Below the pieces are notes generated by a model. The model had not been told where the DNA came from, did not search any database, and worked only from the letters and a program-made list of their open reading frames with translations. The translations under genes were made by a program, and so were the position numbers. DNA of 64,000 bases from Psilocybe azurescens (lineage: Eukaryota > Basidiomycota > Agaricomycetes > Agaricales > Agrocybaceae), in the NCBI GenBank assembly GCA_023853785.1, contig JAJIRX010000734.1:1-64000 (forward strand), read 5' to 3'. Below, piece by piece: positions 1-9,394 of this stretch (the stretch's first letter is position 1; every line of letters begins with the position of its first letter).

Positions 1-586
1 ATGCAAGCGTCAATGTAAATGAAGTGAAGTGAAGTGATAATGAATGTGAGGATTGTGGATGAACTGAGGGCGGAGAGAGAAGAAGGGGAGGAGAGAGAGA
101 GGGGCAGGAGAAGAGACGACGACGGACCTCGCTTTTAGAGCGAATAGTAATGATACCGTTTCTAAACTGTAGTGCCCGCGATCCACAAAATCACCCTGCA
201 TCATCCAAATCCAAATACACAGCACAGACATGCACCGCACGACACCAAAGATTCAAACGAAACGAAGAGCACACCAAAACAAAAACAAAACAAAAAAACA
301 ACATCAGCCACCCCCACGCACTCCTCAAAGAGACAACATACGTGCCATAAAGATATAGCTCGTGCCCGGGACATCGCCGCCCTTGCGCAGGAGCTCGAGG
401 AGGTCCCAGAACTGGCCGTGGATGTCGCCGCAGATGGTGACGGGGCTGGAGACGGGCTGGATGTTGGACTCTTCGAGGAGGATGTTGCGCACGGTGTCGC
501 AGAGCTTTTTCATGTCGGGCTCGGAGAGATGTGCAGGTTTTGAGCTGTGCGATCCACCGGTCGGGGTCGGAGGTGGAGGTGGACAT
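1..586 (-). CDS. PPG1: PP2A-like Ser/Thr phosphatase catalytic subunit, PPG1-type (5' part, runs off the left edge)
   Basis: Metal-dependent protein phosphatase of the PP2A/PP4/PP6/Ppg group, cytosolic. The start ATG at 584-586 opens a chain beginning [18 protein letters not shown], then (after a frame change near 528-534) [13 protein letters not shown], the metal motif [17 protein letters not shown], and, in the next exon, [12 protein letters not shown]. The [11 protein letters not shown] stretch is what I associate with fungal PPG1 rather than Sit4/PP6; this is from memory of the family. Exon 1 is 586-346, the intron 345-196 and exon 2 195-128; a donor at 127 opens an intron with no acceptor in the window. 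The rest of the catalytic domain (GNHE motif onward) lies off-window. Exon 1 joins exon 2 in frame only if the intron starts with GC. The frame change near 530 looks like loss of one CA dinucleotide. It shares a divergent promoter with EMC1. Confidence 0.85.
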
Positions 587-930
587 TGGATTTGGGTGGA
601 GGGTGGGGTTGGGGTTGGCTGAGGAGTAGGCTGAGAGCCTTGGGCGATGCAGGTGGGGAGATCCGAGACTTGCGGTGTTGTAGTGGTCAGAACCAGCGGG
701 ATTAGCCTCAATAAAAGCGATCTATATGAGCCAGGCAGCGAATAAGTAAAGAACGCAGTTGTTGATAATCAGAGTAGCGGACGAGGATAAGCGTGGGAAT
801 ATATGAGCCAACCGCATTATGTGTCGTCGTCGCCTCCCAGACGTGACACGCACGACCTTCATCCATCCCATCGACAGACTAACCAAGCCAGGCTCCCAGC
901 TCAGCACCGTCGGACCCGCACTAACCCAGC
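587..930. promoter_or_regulatory. Divergent promoter region PPG1/EMC1
   Basis: About 340 bp between the start codons of two divergently transcribed genes, so it must carry both 5' leaders and core promoters. I see no clear TATA box. The part just before EMC1 is C- and A-rich, as is common in fungal leaders. Inference from gene arrangement only. Confidence 0.5.
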
Positions 931-3900
931 ATGCGGCTTCCAACGTCCGCCACAGCCGCCGCCCTCTCCTTCCTCTCGCTCTCACTCTCCTTCGTCCAGC
1001 CTGCGTGGGCACTCCATGAATCCGACGTCGGCGTCGTTGACTGGCACAAACAGCTCATTGGGGTACCGCTCGGGCGCCGTGCCCACCGCCCCTCGTTCTT
1101 ACACTATAAAGCAGATGAAGGGAGCAATAGGACCATAATCGTCACTGCGACGGGGAACAACGTCCTCGCTGCGCTAGAGCCTGAGGATGGCTCTGTCTGT
1201 ACGTGGTTTATCGTAACAATCTACGCTTCATCCTCTCATTGTCAATAAAATCCCATGACAGTATGGAGATATATATTCGATTCTGAAGACCGGATAGCAG
1301 GATACTACAAAAGCAGCAAAGTGCGTGTGCGGTGTCATCATCATCATCCCTTGCCTCCTCCACCTCACACTAACACTGACCCCAATTCACAGCAATCGCC
1401 ACCCTCTCCGGGCCCGGCGGATCCACGCTGCGCACCTTCGACGCCCTCTCCGGGACCCTCCTCCTCGAAAAGCGGCTGCACCACCCGTCCGTCGGCGCGC
1501 TTTCGGAGCCATCCCACCTCGGCAAGGAAGTGCTCTTCAACGATGACGATGGTAATGAGACTTTATATGTTCTGAGCAACGGGTGCACAGTCAGCAGCAT
1601 CAACGGCACCTCCGGCGAGACGCTCTGGACGTGGACGGCGCCTGACCAGGGGTGCGTCGTCTTGCCCTTCCCTCCCTGTTCCTTCCCTAACTAACCACTC
1701 TTTCCCAAAAAAAAAAAAACAAAATTACACAGCTCACTAACAATATACTCCTCCATCCACGTCACCCCAACAGCACTCATCGCACTCGGCCTCCAAATCC
1801 ACCGCCTCCTTCACACTCCACCTGACCTCCCTCGACCTGTCCAGCGGCGCCGTGGTGCAGAGCACAGGCGTGCCATCGAGCATCGCGGACCCGCTGACGC
1901 AGTTCGCCGTCCTATCTACCGGTGCTTCGTCGTCGTCGTCTTCCTCTCGCAACGGAAAAGGAGAAACTCCGGTAATCCTCTGGCTCTCGCACTCCTCGCT
2001 CTTCTACCTCCCGCTCTCGCCCGCCGCCCTATCTGCCGAAAGCCCACGCCCCGCCCGCGCAAAGCTAGGCTGGAAGGTACGGGCGCGGGGTTGGAGCGCA
2101 TCGTGGACGTCGGGCTCAGCGCGCTGGGGCACGCCGTGGTGTCGCGGAACGATGGGTCCACGTTCGTCGTAAAAGTGAGCGGCGACGGGGAGCGGGATGA
2201 TATGGGCGTTGAGGCTGCGTGGGAGTTCGAGGGGTCGGTGAGTGCTTTGCGTGTTTTGAGGAGATGGTGATGTTGATGAGCTTTTGCGTTTTTGCTTTTT
2301 TTTTTCCTTTTCTTCCACGCACGCACGCATACGCATCCGTTGATCATCGACACAACACCATTATACGATATCCCATCCCAACCCCAAAATTACGGAACAA
2401 CAGGCATCCTCCCCACACAAGCCGACTCACTATACACAGGCGGGACGGACGCGCGCGGCCAACCGGCGGTGGCGAGGGTGTTCTGGGATCATGTTGTTCA
2501 GGTGCGTTGGCGTTGGGGTGTTTTTGCTTCGTTTTGCCTCGTACTCACGTTATCATGCACATATCAAACAGAAAGCATCTGCGCACGTATTCGCCGTCCA
2601 AGCTCAAACCCAACAAGGAGAAGCAGTAGCAGTAGCAGCGGCAGAGGCGCGCCCGTTCGCGTTCGGCTTCGACACGCGCTCGCATGGGGTGTTGAGCCAT
2701 GTGCGTTTTATGGGTTTTCCTTTTTCTCCTCTCCGTCTCAACTCGCAGCACACAGGTCGCACTAGACGGGCCCACCCCACACCAAACACACACGCAAGGC
2801 TGCTCGTGACGACGACGACCGGCGCGGTCCAGCTCTGGTCCTCCTCCAGTATAGGCGCCAACAACGATAACGCCGACGGCGAGCAGGAACCGACACTGCA
2901 CTGGACGCGCGAAGAGGCGCTCGCGGCGGCGGTCGTCGCCGAGTTCGTCGAGCTGCCGCCCGCGCGCGGGGACGCCACGGTGAATGAGCAGATCGAGGGC
3001 TTCTGGGGCCGGTTGGGCAGGCAGGTCAGGGATGCGCAGGTGCGTTGCCATCCTCCTTTTCCTTATCCTTTCCTTTGTTTTTATTTTATAATTATGGAGA
3101 ACTGACGCACGCACGCGACAGGGTTTCCCGCAATACGTCGTCCACTTCGTGCGGCGCTTCGTCTCCGGCTCATCATCTCCTGCATTGCCTTCCAGCGCCA
3201 ACACATCCGCCAACTACAAACCCTCTCCAACGCCGCCACTCCCCCCCCTCTCACACACCACCACCGCCCTCGCCCGCGACGCATTCGGCTTCCGCCAGCT
3301 CCTCGTCACCGCGACGCTCTTCGGCAAAGTCTACGCGCTCGACGCCTCCACCGGCGCGATTGTATGGAGCAGAGTCCTCGGGATGGGATGGGTGGGCAGG
3401 GCGGGCATGGGCGGGCGGGTTGTGCCTGTGAAGTTGTTTGTTGTGCGGGGGTTGGGGATTTGGATTTGGATGGCGAGGGCGAAGAGAAAGGGAGGGGACC
3501 GGAGGTGGTGCTCGTTGGGCAGAGGAGGGCGGATAATGTGCGTTTTTTGACTTTGTTTTGGTTTTAATAATCCTTTTCTTTTTTTTGTCCCTGACCGTTG
3601 ACGTGATATGATAGTCTTTGGTCGACACCGTTATATTCCACATCAACGCGCTCACAGGCGAGGACGCTAGGCCTCCGCAGGCCCAAACACCCATCGAGGC
3701 GGAATTGGAATTGGAAGGCGAAAATGGAGAAGCGAAAGCGGACGACGGGGGCGTGCTGGAAGGAACGGATGTCGTCTCGGGCCCGGTTGTCGAGGCGTAT
3801 CTGCTGAACGCGGAGGATCGGAAGATCGTGGTGTTGTTGGATGAATTTTTACAGGTGGGTTTTTGTTCTTCCTTCCTTCCTTCCTTCCATCGCCGCATAA

Positions 3901-5380
3901 AACTCAACAAACAACGTACCCCACCCTTCGCATAGGCATACCTGTACCCCGACACCCCCGCCACACAATCTGTATTCGCCGCCTCCCTCCCTCAGCTCTC
4001 CTTCCGCTGCGCGCGAACGTGGAAATTGCGGCACCGCGTCGTCGGCCACAAAAATCGCGCTGCCGCCGAAGGAGCAGAGCCACCACCGCGCCGTCCCGCA
4101 CACCCCGTCTGGGCCCTGTCCTTCCCCGAAGGCGAGGACGTGCAGGCGATCGTGCCGCAGACGCCTACGCGCGGCGGGCACGGGCAGGGGAAAGGGAAGA
4201 GGGCAAGACCAGGGCGCGGCGAGCCTGGGCAAGGTGCTGGGCTCGCGGAGCACTCTGTATAAATATTTGGACGAGCGGCTGTTTGTGGTGCGGACTGTTG
4301 CGCGGAAGAGCACGAATGGGGGTGAGGTTATGTGTGGGGTGTATGTCGTGGACAGTGCGAAGGGCACTGTGGTTTATCACGCGGAGGTGAAAGCTGCTGC
4401 TGCTGCTTCGGTGGGCGGTAGACCAGGCACAGGCGCAGGAGCGGGCGCAGGAACTGGCGGCTGCGATGTGAAGGCGAGCCTGGTGGAGAACTGGCTCGTG
4501 TATCATTACTATGAGAGCGAGGTCGCGGGCGGGAGCGTGGGTGGTGCGAAGGGGTATCGGATGGTCAGTGTTGAGTTTTACGAGGGCAAGCAGCCGGATG
4601 ATAAGATCCAGAGGTGCGTGCATTTCCCTCTTTTTTTTTTCTTTTTCGTTTCCTTTTTCTTCCTTTGTTCATCGCTTTGTCTTTTTTAATGTGCAATGCA
4701 GCTCGAGCCTCTCGGCGTACTCGAACGATACCCTCAACTACTCGGTTTACGAACAGGCCTATGTCTTCCCGTCGGCGATCACGGCTTTGGCGACTACCAC
4801 CACCAAGTTCGGCATCACCAGCAAAGACCTCATCGGTACGTTAGTTATAACTCGAACGGGCTGGATTTATCTCTCGTTACTCTATCTGATATTTCTTTGT
4901 GCAGTGGCCACGACGAACAGGAAGATCCAGTCGTTCCCGAGACGCATATTCGACCCGCGCCGCCCGTCGCGCAAGACGACGGCTGAAGAGCAGGAGGAGT
5001 TCCTTATCCAGTATGATCCTCTGATCCCTAACGATCCGAAGCGGGTGTTGTCCCACAACTACGATGTAGGTCTTTCCTTCCACCTTTATCCCCATATTTA
5101 TTCATATTGATTGACTGTTAACACCTCAACCTTGACACAGGTCGCTAATGTCCAAAAGATCATCACGTCGCCTGCCCTCTTGGAGTCGACCTCGCTCGTG
5201 TTTGCGTATGGGCTCGACATGTTCCTCACGCGCGTCGCTCCGTCCAACACGTTCGATGTGCTCAGCGAGAACTTCAACAAGGTCCAGCTTGTATTGACTG
5301 TCACTGGACTGCTTGCTGCTATCCTGATCACCCGGCCGATGGTCAAGAGGAAAAGCTTGAAGGAGAAGTGGTATAACTAA
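931..5380 (+). CDS. EMC1: ER membrane protein complex subunit 1 (EMC1), multi-exon
   Basis: Largest subunit of the ER membrane complex, which inserts transmembrane helices and tail-anchored proteins at the ER. The N-terminus is a signal peptide (MRLPTSATAAALSFLSLSLS) followed by LHESDVGVVDWHK, the conserved start of the mature lumenal beta-propeller. Later blocks include WRYIFDSEDRIAGYY, LSGPGGSTLRTFDALSG, SNGCTVSSINGTSGETLW, TLFGKVYALDASTGAIVWSR, and the C-terminal DUF1620-type region with a TM helix (LVLTVTGLLAAILI) and terminal KRKSLKEKWYN. Exon 1 is 931-1198 and exon 2 starts at 1262; about ten further short introns follow, for example those ahead of 1393, 2404, 3122, 3615, 3936, 4702, 4905 and 5142. 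Around 4004-4055 and 4190 the reading frame slips at short runs (a CC where the 27.4 kb copy has CCC; five A where four are needed at 4050-4054). Those slips may be sequence errors, because the rest reads well. It is the least damaged of several EMC1 copies here. Confidence 0.93.
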
Positions 5381-5833
5381 TTAGACTTGTTCGGATATGT
5401 AAAAATCAATCGATGATAATTGGATCGACTTTTAAAACACTATCATTTTGGGAGGGCAATTTTCAGCTTTGTAAAATTTTTCCTTTCTACGTTTTTGTAC
5501 TGGGCTGGGTTAGATGAATATTTCTCGTCTTCTGGTAATCTGGACTCCGGAGGATTGGGCGAAGCTGAGCGCTCTGGGTTTTGGGCCCGGGCTGTTACTG
5601 CTGCTATCTTATCGGATGAGAGACAACAGGAGCGGACGATCTCCATTACGAATGTCTCGAGGGTGAGGAAGGCTGAAGATTCTATCGCCTGTGTGGTACC
5701 TTAAGGAACAAGAATCGTATGATTATATGAGGTTTCGCGTACCTTTGAAAGCTTCGGGATGATTTACTTATAGTCAGGGTGTCTGCAGATGTCGATTCGT
5801 TGTTTTCGTACAAGATGATGTTGATGATCACAC
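5381..5833 (-). pseudogene. Truncated 3' end of dihydroneopterin aldolase gene, plus EMC1 3' flank
   Basis: This stretch matches 28477-28920 base for base over long runs. It carries the EMC1 3' flank, then on the minus strand the last exon of a dihydroneopterin aldolase (VRSCCLSSDKIAAVTARAQ, about 5508-5690), its intron, and the first ~90 bases of the preceding exon, ending near 5833 where similarity stops. The exon also has a one-base loss after ARAQ (compare ARAQKPSALSFAQSSGV in the full gene at 28615-28794). The remainder of the gene is missing at this site, so it cannot be functional. It marks the right end of the left EMC1/aldolase duplicate. Confidence 0.85.
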
Positions 5834-5989
5834 AAATCACAGTAAACTATACAGAACAAAAATATATTACAGCAATTGTAGCTAGACCACAGTGAATAAC
5901 AATAAATCACTCAGATACCAACAATAGTCTTGAAGGCTTCGCAACAGCTCAATATTTGGTGTCTGTTACTCAAAGGTTTCATCCCATCG

Positions 5990-6728
5990 CTAATGTGGCA
6001 TGGTAGGGGGAAAGCAATAGGTGGCAATGGTGGGTGTTGGAGGATACGTTCCTTGTTGGACATGAGTCACAAGTTCTTGGGTGACAGGAATCTTGAAGAA
6101 AATAGGTGTGGTGTCGACCATAACAATTCCAGGCATGACCTGAGAAACAAATGAGCCTCACTGAGACAGTTAAAAGGACAGGGATGTTGACCTTGGACTC
6201 AAGGGGAGAACTCTGCCTATTGGCATTATTCTTTGTGAATGCAGCCAATGCTTCGGCAACTAGCCGGGCACGAGCATTAAGAGGCTCCCTGTCCTCAAGC
6301 CACTTATCTCCCTGGACAACGAGGAGAATATTATTTTGTTTACAGTCCATGAGACAGACATCTGTCTTCATGTGTCTCCATTTCCCACACAAGAATAGGG
6401 GTATATCAATTCGTCTACGTGCCAAACGATTTTGATGATCGTAACCAGTAAGCTGGAGGAGTTCAATAGTGAAGTCGACAATAGCAGATTCACCCCAGCT
6501 GCGGAGCATAACCAAGTCCACCAATTTGATGAGTCTGGCATTGTGGTGCTGCTGCATGTTGTTGGCTTCAAGATGCTGGAGGAGCTCTGGATCAACTGCA
6601 GGGTCTGGGAGAGCTGGAACTCCAAAGAACTCCAAGGGTTCCTGTTGCTTGAGATGGATGTTATAGGAATCCAGATCATAGAGAGTCCAGGCACGACCAG
6701 ACTTTGCAGAGCGAATGAGGTTGGCCAT
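5990..6728 (-). CDS. Agaricomycete-expanded family protein beginning near 'SAKSG', function unknown
   Basis: Two exons, 6728-6192 and 6139-5990, joined over a 52-bp GT-AG intron, give a 228-residue open protein ending at TAG (5990-5992). It starts MANLIRSAKSGRAWTLYDLD and contains VPALPDPAVDPELL, TDVCLMDCKQNNILLVVQ, NARARLVAEALAAF, and in exon 2 GIVMVDTTPIFFKIPVTQEL. I recognise this as a large multicopy family of mushroom genomes (usually annotated hypothetical). No function is known to me; the ILLVVQxDK-like motif followed by an alpha-helical segment has a vague nuclease-like flavour, but that is speculation. The open frame suggests a recent copy. A damaged fragment of a relative lies at 31955-32170. 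Confidence 0.75.
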
Positions 6729-7292
6729 GATGGTTTGAGTTGATTTGTGAGGAAGTCTTAGTCCTACACATGGAGTGTCAAAGTCTTAGATGGCTTGGTA
6801 ACGTTCTGCATAGTTTAAGTAATTGGTAATACTAAATCCAGCATTTTAATTTGTTATATTTATTATTTAATAGAGGATGAGCGAAGGCCGTTGCCGGAGA
6901 CCTATGAGGAGGAAGGAAGAGGACGGAAAGGATCGCCAATGGATCGCTAACCTTGCACTCGTGAATATACGTGATTCAGATATTCGAACCAGATTCTCCT
7001 CGAGAACGGCGAAGGCCCTAATCGATCTAGGTTTAGAGGTGCCGAATGAGAGCCAAGATGTCAAGGTTTGTGGAGAATCATGGACAGTTACGGTCAACTA
7101 TCGGTTGGAGGGGCGATACTTTGTATTTTAATACATAGAGAATTTGAGCCAATTATGACCCAGTTGTAAAAATGTCGACATACTCTTTCTTTACCATTGT
7201 TCCCTTTTGTTTGTTATTGAGGACAACATCAGGGCGATGTGCGGTAGCTTGATTGCAAATGCATTGTCGTTGGACACGGTCGTCCATCGCCG
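6729..7292. other. Spacer with one unassigned ORF
   Basis: The plus frame at 6877-7131 is open for 84 residues (MSEGRCRRPMRRKEEDGKDR and on). I do not recognise it; it is hydrophilic, with no introns or domain evident. No other coding signal seen. Confidence 0.3.
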
Positions 7293-7508
7293 GTCATGTT
7301 TATTGACGATTGTGTTTCTCTTCACTCACGTCAAAAAAGCATCTCGATCCTGAAGGTTGTCCTCCCGCCTCTGTATAGACATGTTGTCCACGAGACCCAA
7401 CACCTCTGTATAGACATGTTGTCCACGAGACCCAACACTTCGTCTGGTCTCGGTCCAATAACAGTTCTATCTGAAGAGTTGGGCCATCTCGTAAGAAGGA
7501 ACATGTTC
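7293..7508 (-). pseudogene. BCS1-like gene fragment (copy of 34318-34494) with internal 35-bp tandem duplication
   Basis: The region matches 34318-34494 in the same orientation, including an intron/exon part of the BCS1-like gene. The match runs from a TTGAC...GTGTTT...TTCACTCACGTCAA stretch to AAGAAGGAACATG. A 35-bp unit starting CTCTGTATAGACATG occurs twice in a row (7369-7403 and 7404-7438) but once at the source locus. At its right end the fragment is joined directly to an EMC1 fragment. Confidence 0.85.
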
Positions 7509-7822
7509 CATCCACGTCACCTCAACAGCACTAATTGCACTCGGCCTCCTTCACACTCCACCTGACCTCCCTCGACTTGTCCAGCGGCGCGGTGGTGCAG
7601 AGCACGGGCGTACCTTCAAGCATCGCGGATCCACTGACGCAGTTCGCCGCCCTGTCTTCAGCCGCATCGCCGCCGTCGTCTTTCTCTCAATGGAAAAGGA
7701 GAAACTCCAGTAGTCCTCTGGCTCTCCGCTTCCTCACTCTTCTATCTCCTGCTCTCTTCCGCCGCTCACTCCCTCAAACCCATGCCCCGCTCGCTCAAAG
7801 CTAAACTGGAAGGTACATGCGC
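7509..7822 (+). pseudogene. EMC1 fragment B (equivalent to EMC1 bases ~1751-2082)
   Basis: Starts CATCCACGTCACC and follows the EMC1 exon encoding ASFTLHLTSLDLS, AVVQSTGVPSSIADPLTQFA, with small internal deletions (for example a missing ~20 bp after CTCGGCCTCC). Ends at CTAAACTGGAAGGTAC, where an AT-rich insertion begins. The next EMC1 segment resumes at 8681. Confidence 0.9.
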
Positions 7823-8680
7823 GAGCTTCATCGGCAAAACCGACAAAACCATATATTACATTGTGGCCTATATAAGGTAAGTCGATCATTTTGAGGCTAT
7901 ATATGGGTGATCGAAACCTTTGTGCATCCTTGGAAAGTCATACAAACATTGTATTACGTTACTATGCCCACTAATTATTCTAGTATTTTGAATTGGTTGA
8001 GTAAGAATTAAGGCAGTATTAAATTTAAGCCAAATATTTATTCAACTTTACTTTCAGTGGTAATTTTTGGTGGACCATTGAGGTACGTTGCATTTTTGAC
8101 AACCTTTTCTGTATTCTTGTAAGTTGCAATAAGCATAAGTTTGGTATGTAAAATACACTAAACATTGGTACGAGATTTAATTGTCTATCAATTATTTTGG
8201 CTCTCCCAGATAGGCCGCTTTTTAGATAGTGACATACACCGTCACGTACTTATATACAGTAATGACGTATTAGTGTAGTAGTTAGAATAGGTATTTAATT
8301 GTGTTCTACGAAGGTGGTGGTTCAATCCTGGTAAAAGGCATTTCAATTAAATGTGATAATCTGAATAATCAATTGGAATTTGGAGTTATATGGGAAGAGT
8401 GCTATGTATTTTATAGCAACATTAAATGATCTAATATTTTACTGTAAAATTGGCCCCTTGGTGGCTGTGGAAAATTGTTTTGTCATGCAAGGTTAACAAA
8501 GATTTAAGCTACCTTACAAGGACTACCAAGGTTTTATTTTTAGCTAATTCTGGGCGTGACTTACAAATAAGGAGTCTATTTGTTTCACTTTACCATGCCT
8601 TTTGGGCATTTGCGTCATTTGTTGCCTTTCAAGGGCATTGCATTCCAATATATTCTTTTTGCGGTTTTGCTGATGTTGGA
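7823..8680. mobile_element. 858-bp AT-rich insertion splitting EMC1 fragments B and C; contains tRNA-like promoter boxes
   Basis: The sequence between EMC1-equivalents ~2082 and ~2098 is AT-rich and unlike its GC-rich neighbours. It holds no credible ORF. Inside, 8270-8291 (TAGTGTAGTAGTTAGAATAG) resembles an RNA polymerase III A box with D-arm, and 8319-8328 (GGTTCAATCC) is a near-perfect B box at tRNA spacing. A tRNA-derived SINE or other non-autonomous element is the most natural reading. I did not find a second copy in the window. Confidence 0.5.
8262..8338 (+). ncRNA. tRNA-like SINE head (A box and B box)
   Basis: The A box lies at 8270-8291 and the B box GGTTCAATCC at 8319-8328. The intervening sequence does not form a good anticodon stem, so this is a degenerate tRNA-related promoter and not a functional tRNA gene. 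Confidence 0.45.
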
Positions 8681-9038
8681 GGATATAATAGATGTCAGGC
8701 TCAACGCGCTGGGGCACGCTGTGGTGTCGCGGAACGATGGGTCCGCGTTCGTCGTAAAAGTTAGCGGCGAAGGCGAGAGGGATGGGGATGGGGATAATGT
8801 GGGTGTTGAGAGTGTGTGGGAGTTCGAGGGGTCGGTGCGTACCTTGTCCTTGTGTTTTGAGATGGTGATATTGATGAGGTCTTACCTTTTTTATTTCCCT
8901 CTTCCCTTCCACGCACGCACGCACGCACTCCGTTGATCATCGATGCGACATCCCATCCCATCCCCCAAATTCACGGAACGATAGGCATCCTCCCCTACAC
9001 AAGCCGACTCGATATACGCAGGTGGGACGGACGCGCGC
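8681..9038 (+). pseudogene. EMC1 fragment C (equivalent to EMC1 ~2098-2456)
   Basis: Encodes the match to LSALGHAVVSRNDGS, FVVKVSG and WEFEGS, followed by the intron and the next exon up to GGGACGGACGCGCGC. The break falls exactly where fragment D (19871) resumes, so C and D were once contiguous. An inverted repeat arm begins immediately at 9038. Confidence 0.9.
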
Positions 9039-9238
9039 CAGAAGCGTTGTCTAATTTGTGTTGAATTGGTTTAGTGGATCATGTACATTTGATGAATCTG
9101 TTTTGTGCACCTGCGCAAGCTTGATAGCACGCTGATCACTCCGTTGCTAGATGAGTTGTTGGTGGTAGCCATTCTGCCAGTGGAGGGGTAATTTTAAGTT
9201 CTAGGTGGTAGAAAGGCGTTTTGCTATTTATGCAAGTC
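9038..9238. repeat. Inverted-repeat arm 1 (partner 12482-12682)
   Basis: Reverse complement of 12482-12682 over ~200 bp, with only scattered differences. For example, CCAGAAGCGTTGTCTAAT here faces ATTAGACAACGCTTCTGG at 12665-12682. In arm 2 the sequence covers the 5' flank, start codon and first intron of an unrecognised gene, so arm 1 is an inverted partial copy. Confidence 0.9.
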
Positions 9239-9394
9239 CGGACATGTCTTTTCCACCTCTCCAGGACAGTTTAATTAGACTCCCTTACTTGTGTCCTGTG
9301 AAAATACATACTGGGTTATTTGTGCTCCGAGATCTCGTTCTCCCCGATCTCACTGGGTGCGAATAAAGATAGAATTCGCTATAGTTGGAATTTG

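Noticed and set aside
2292..3213. Long ORFs on both strands inside EMC1 (for example minus 3213-2545, 222 aa)
   Set aside because: They overlap EMC1 exons and introns, have Arg/Ser/His-rich compositions typical of shadow frames in GC-rich coding DNA, and show no domain.
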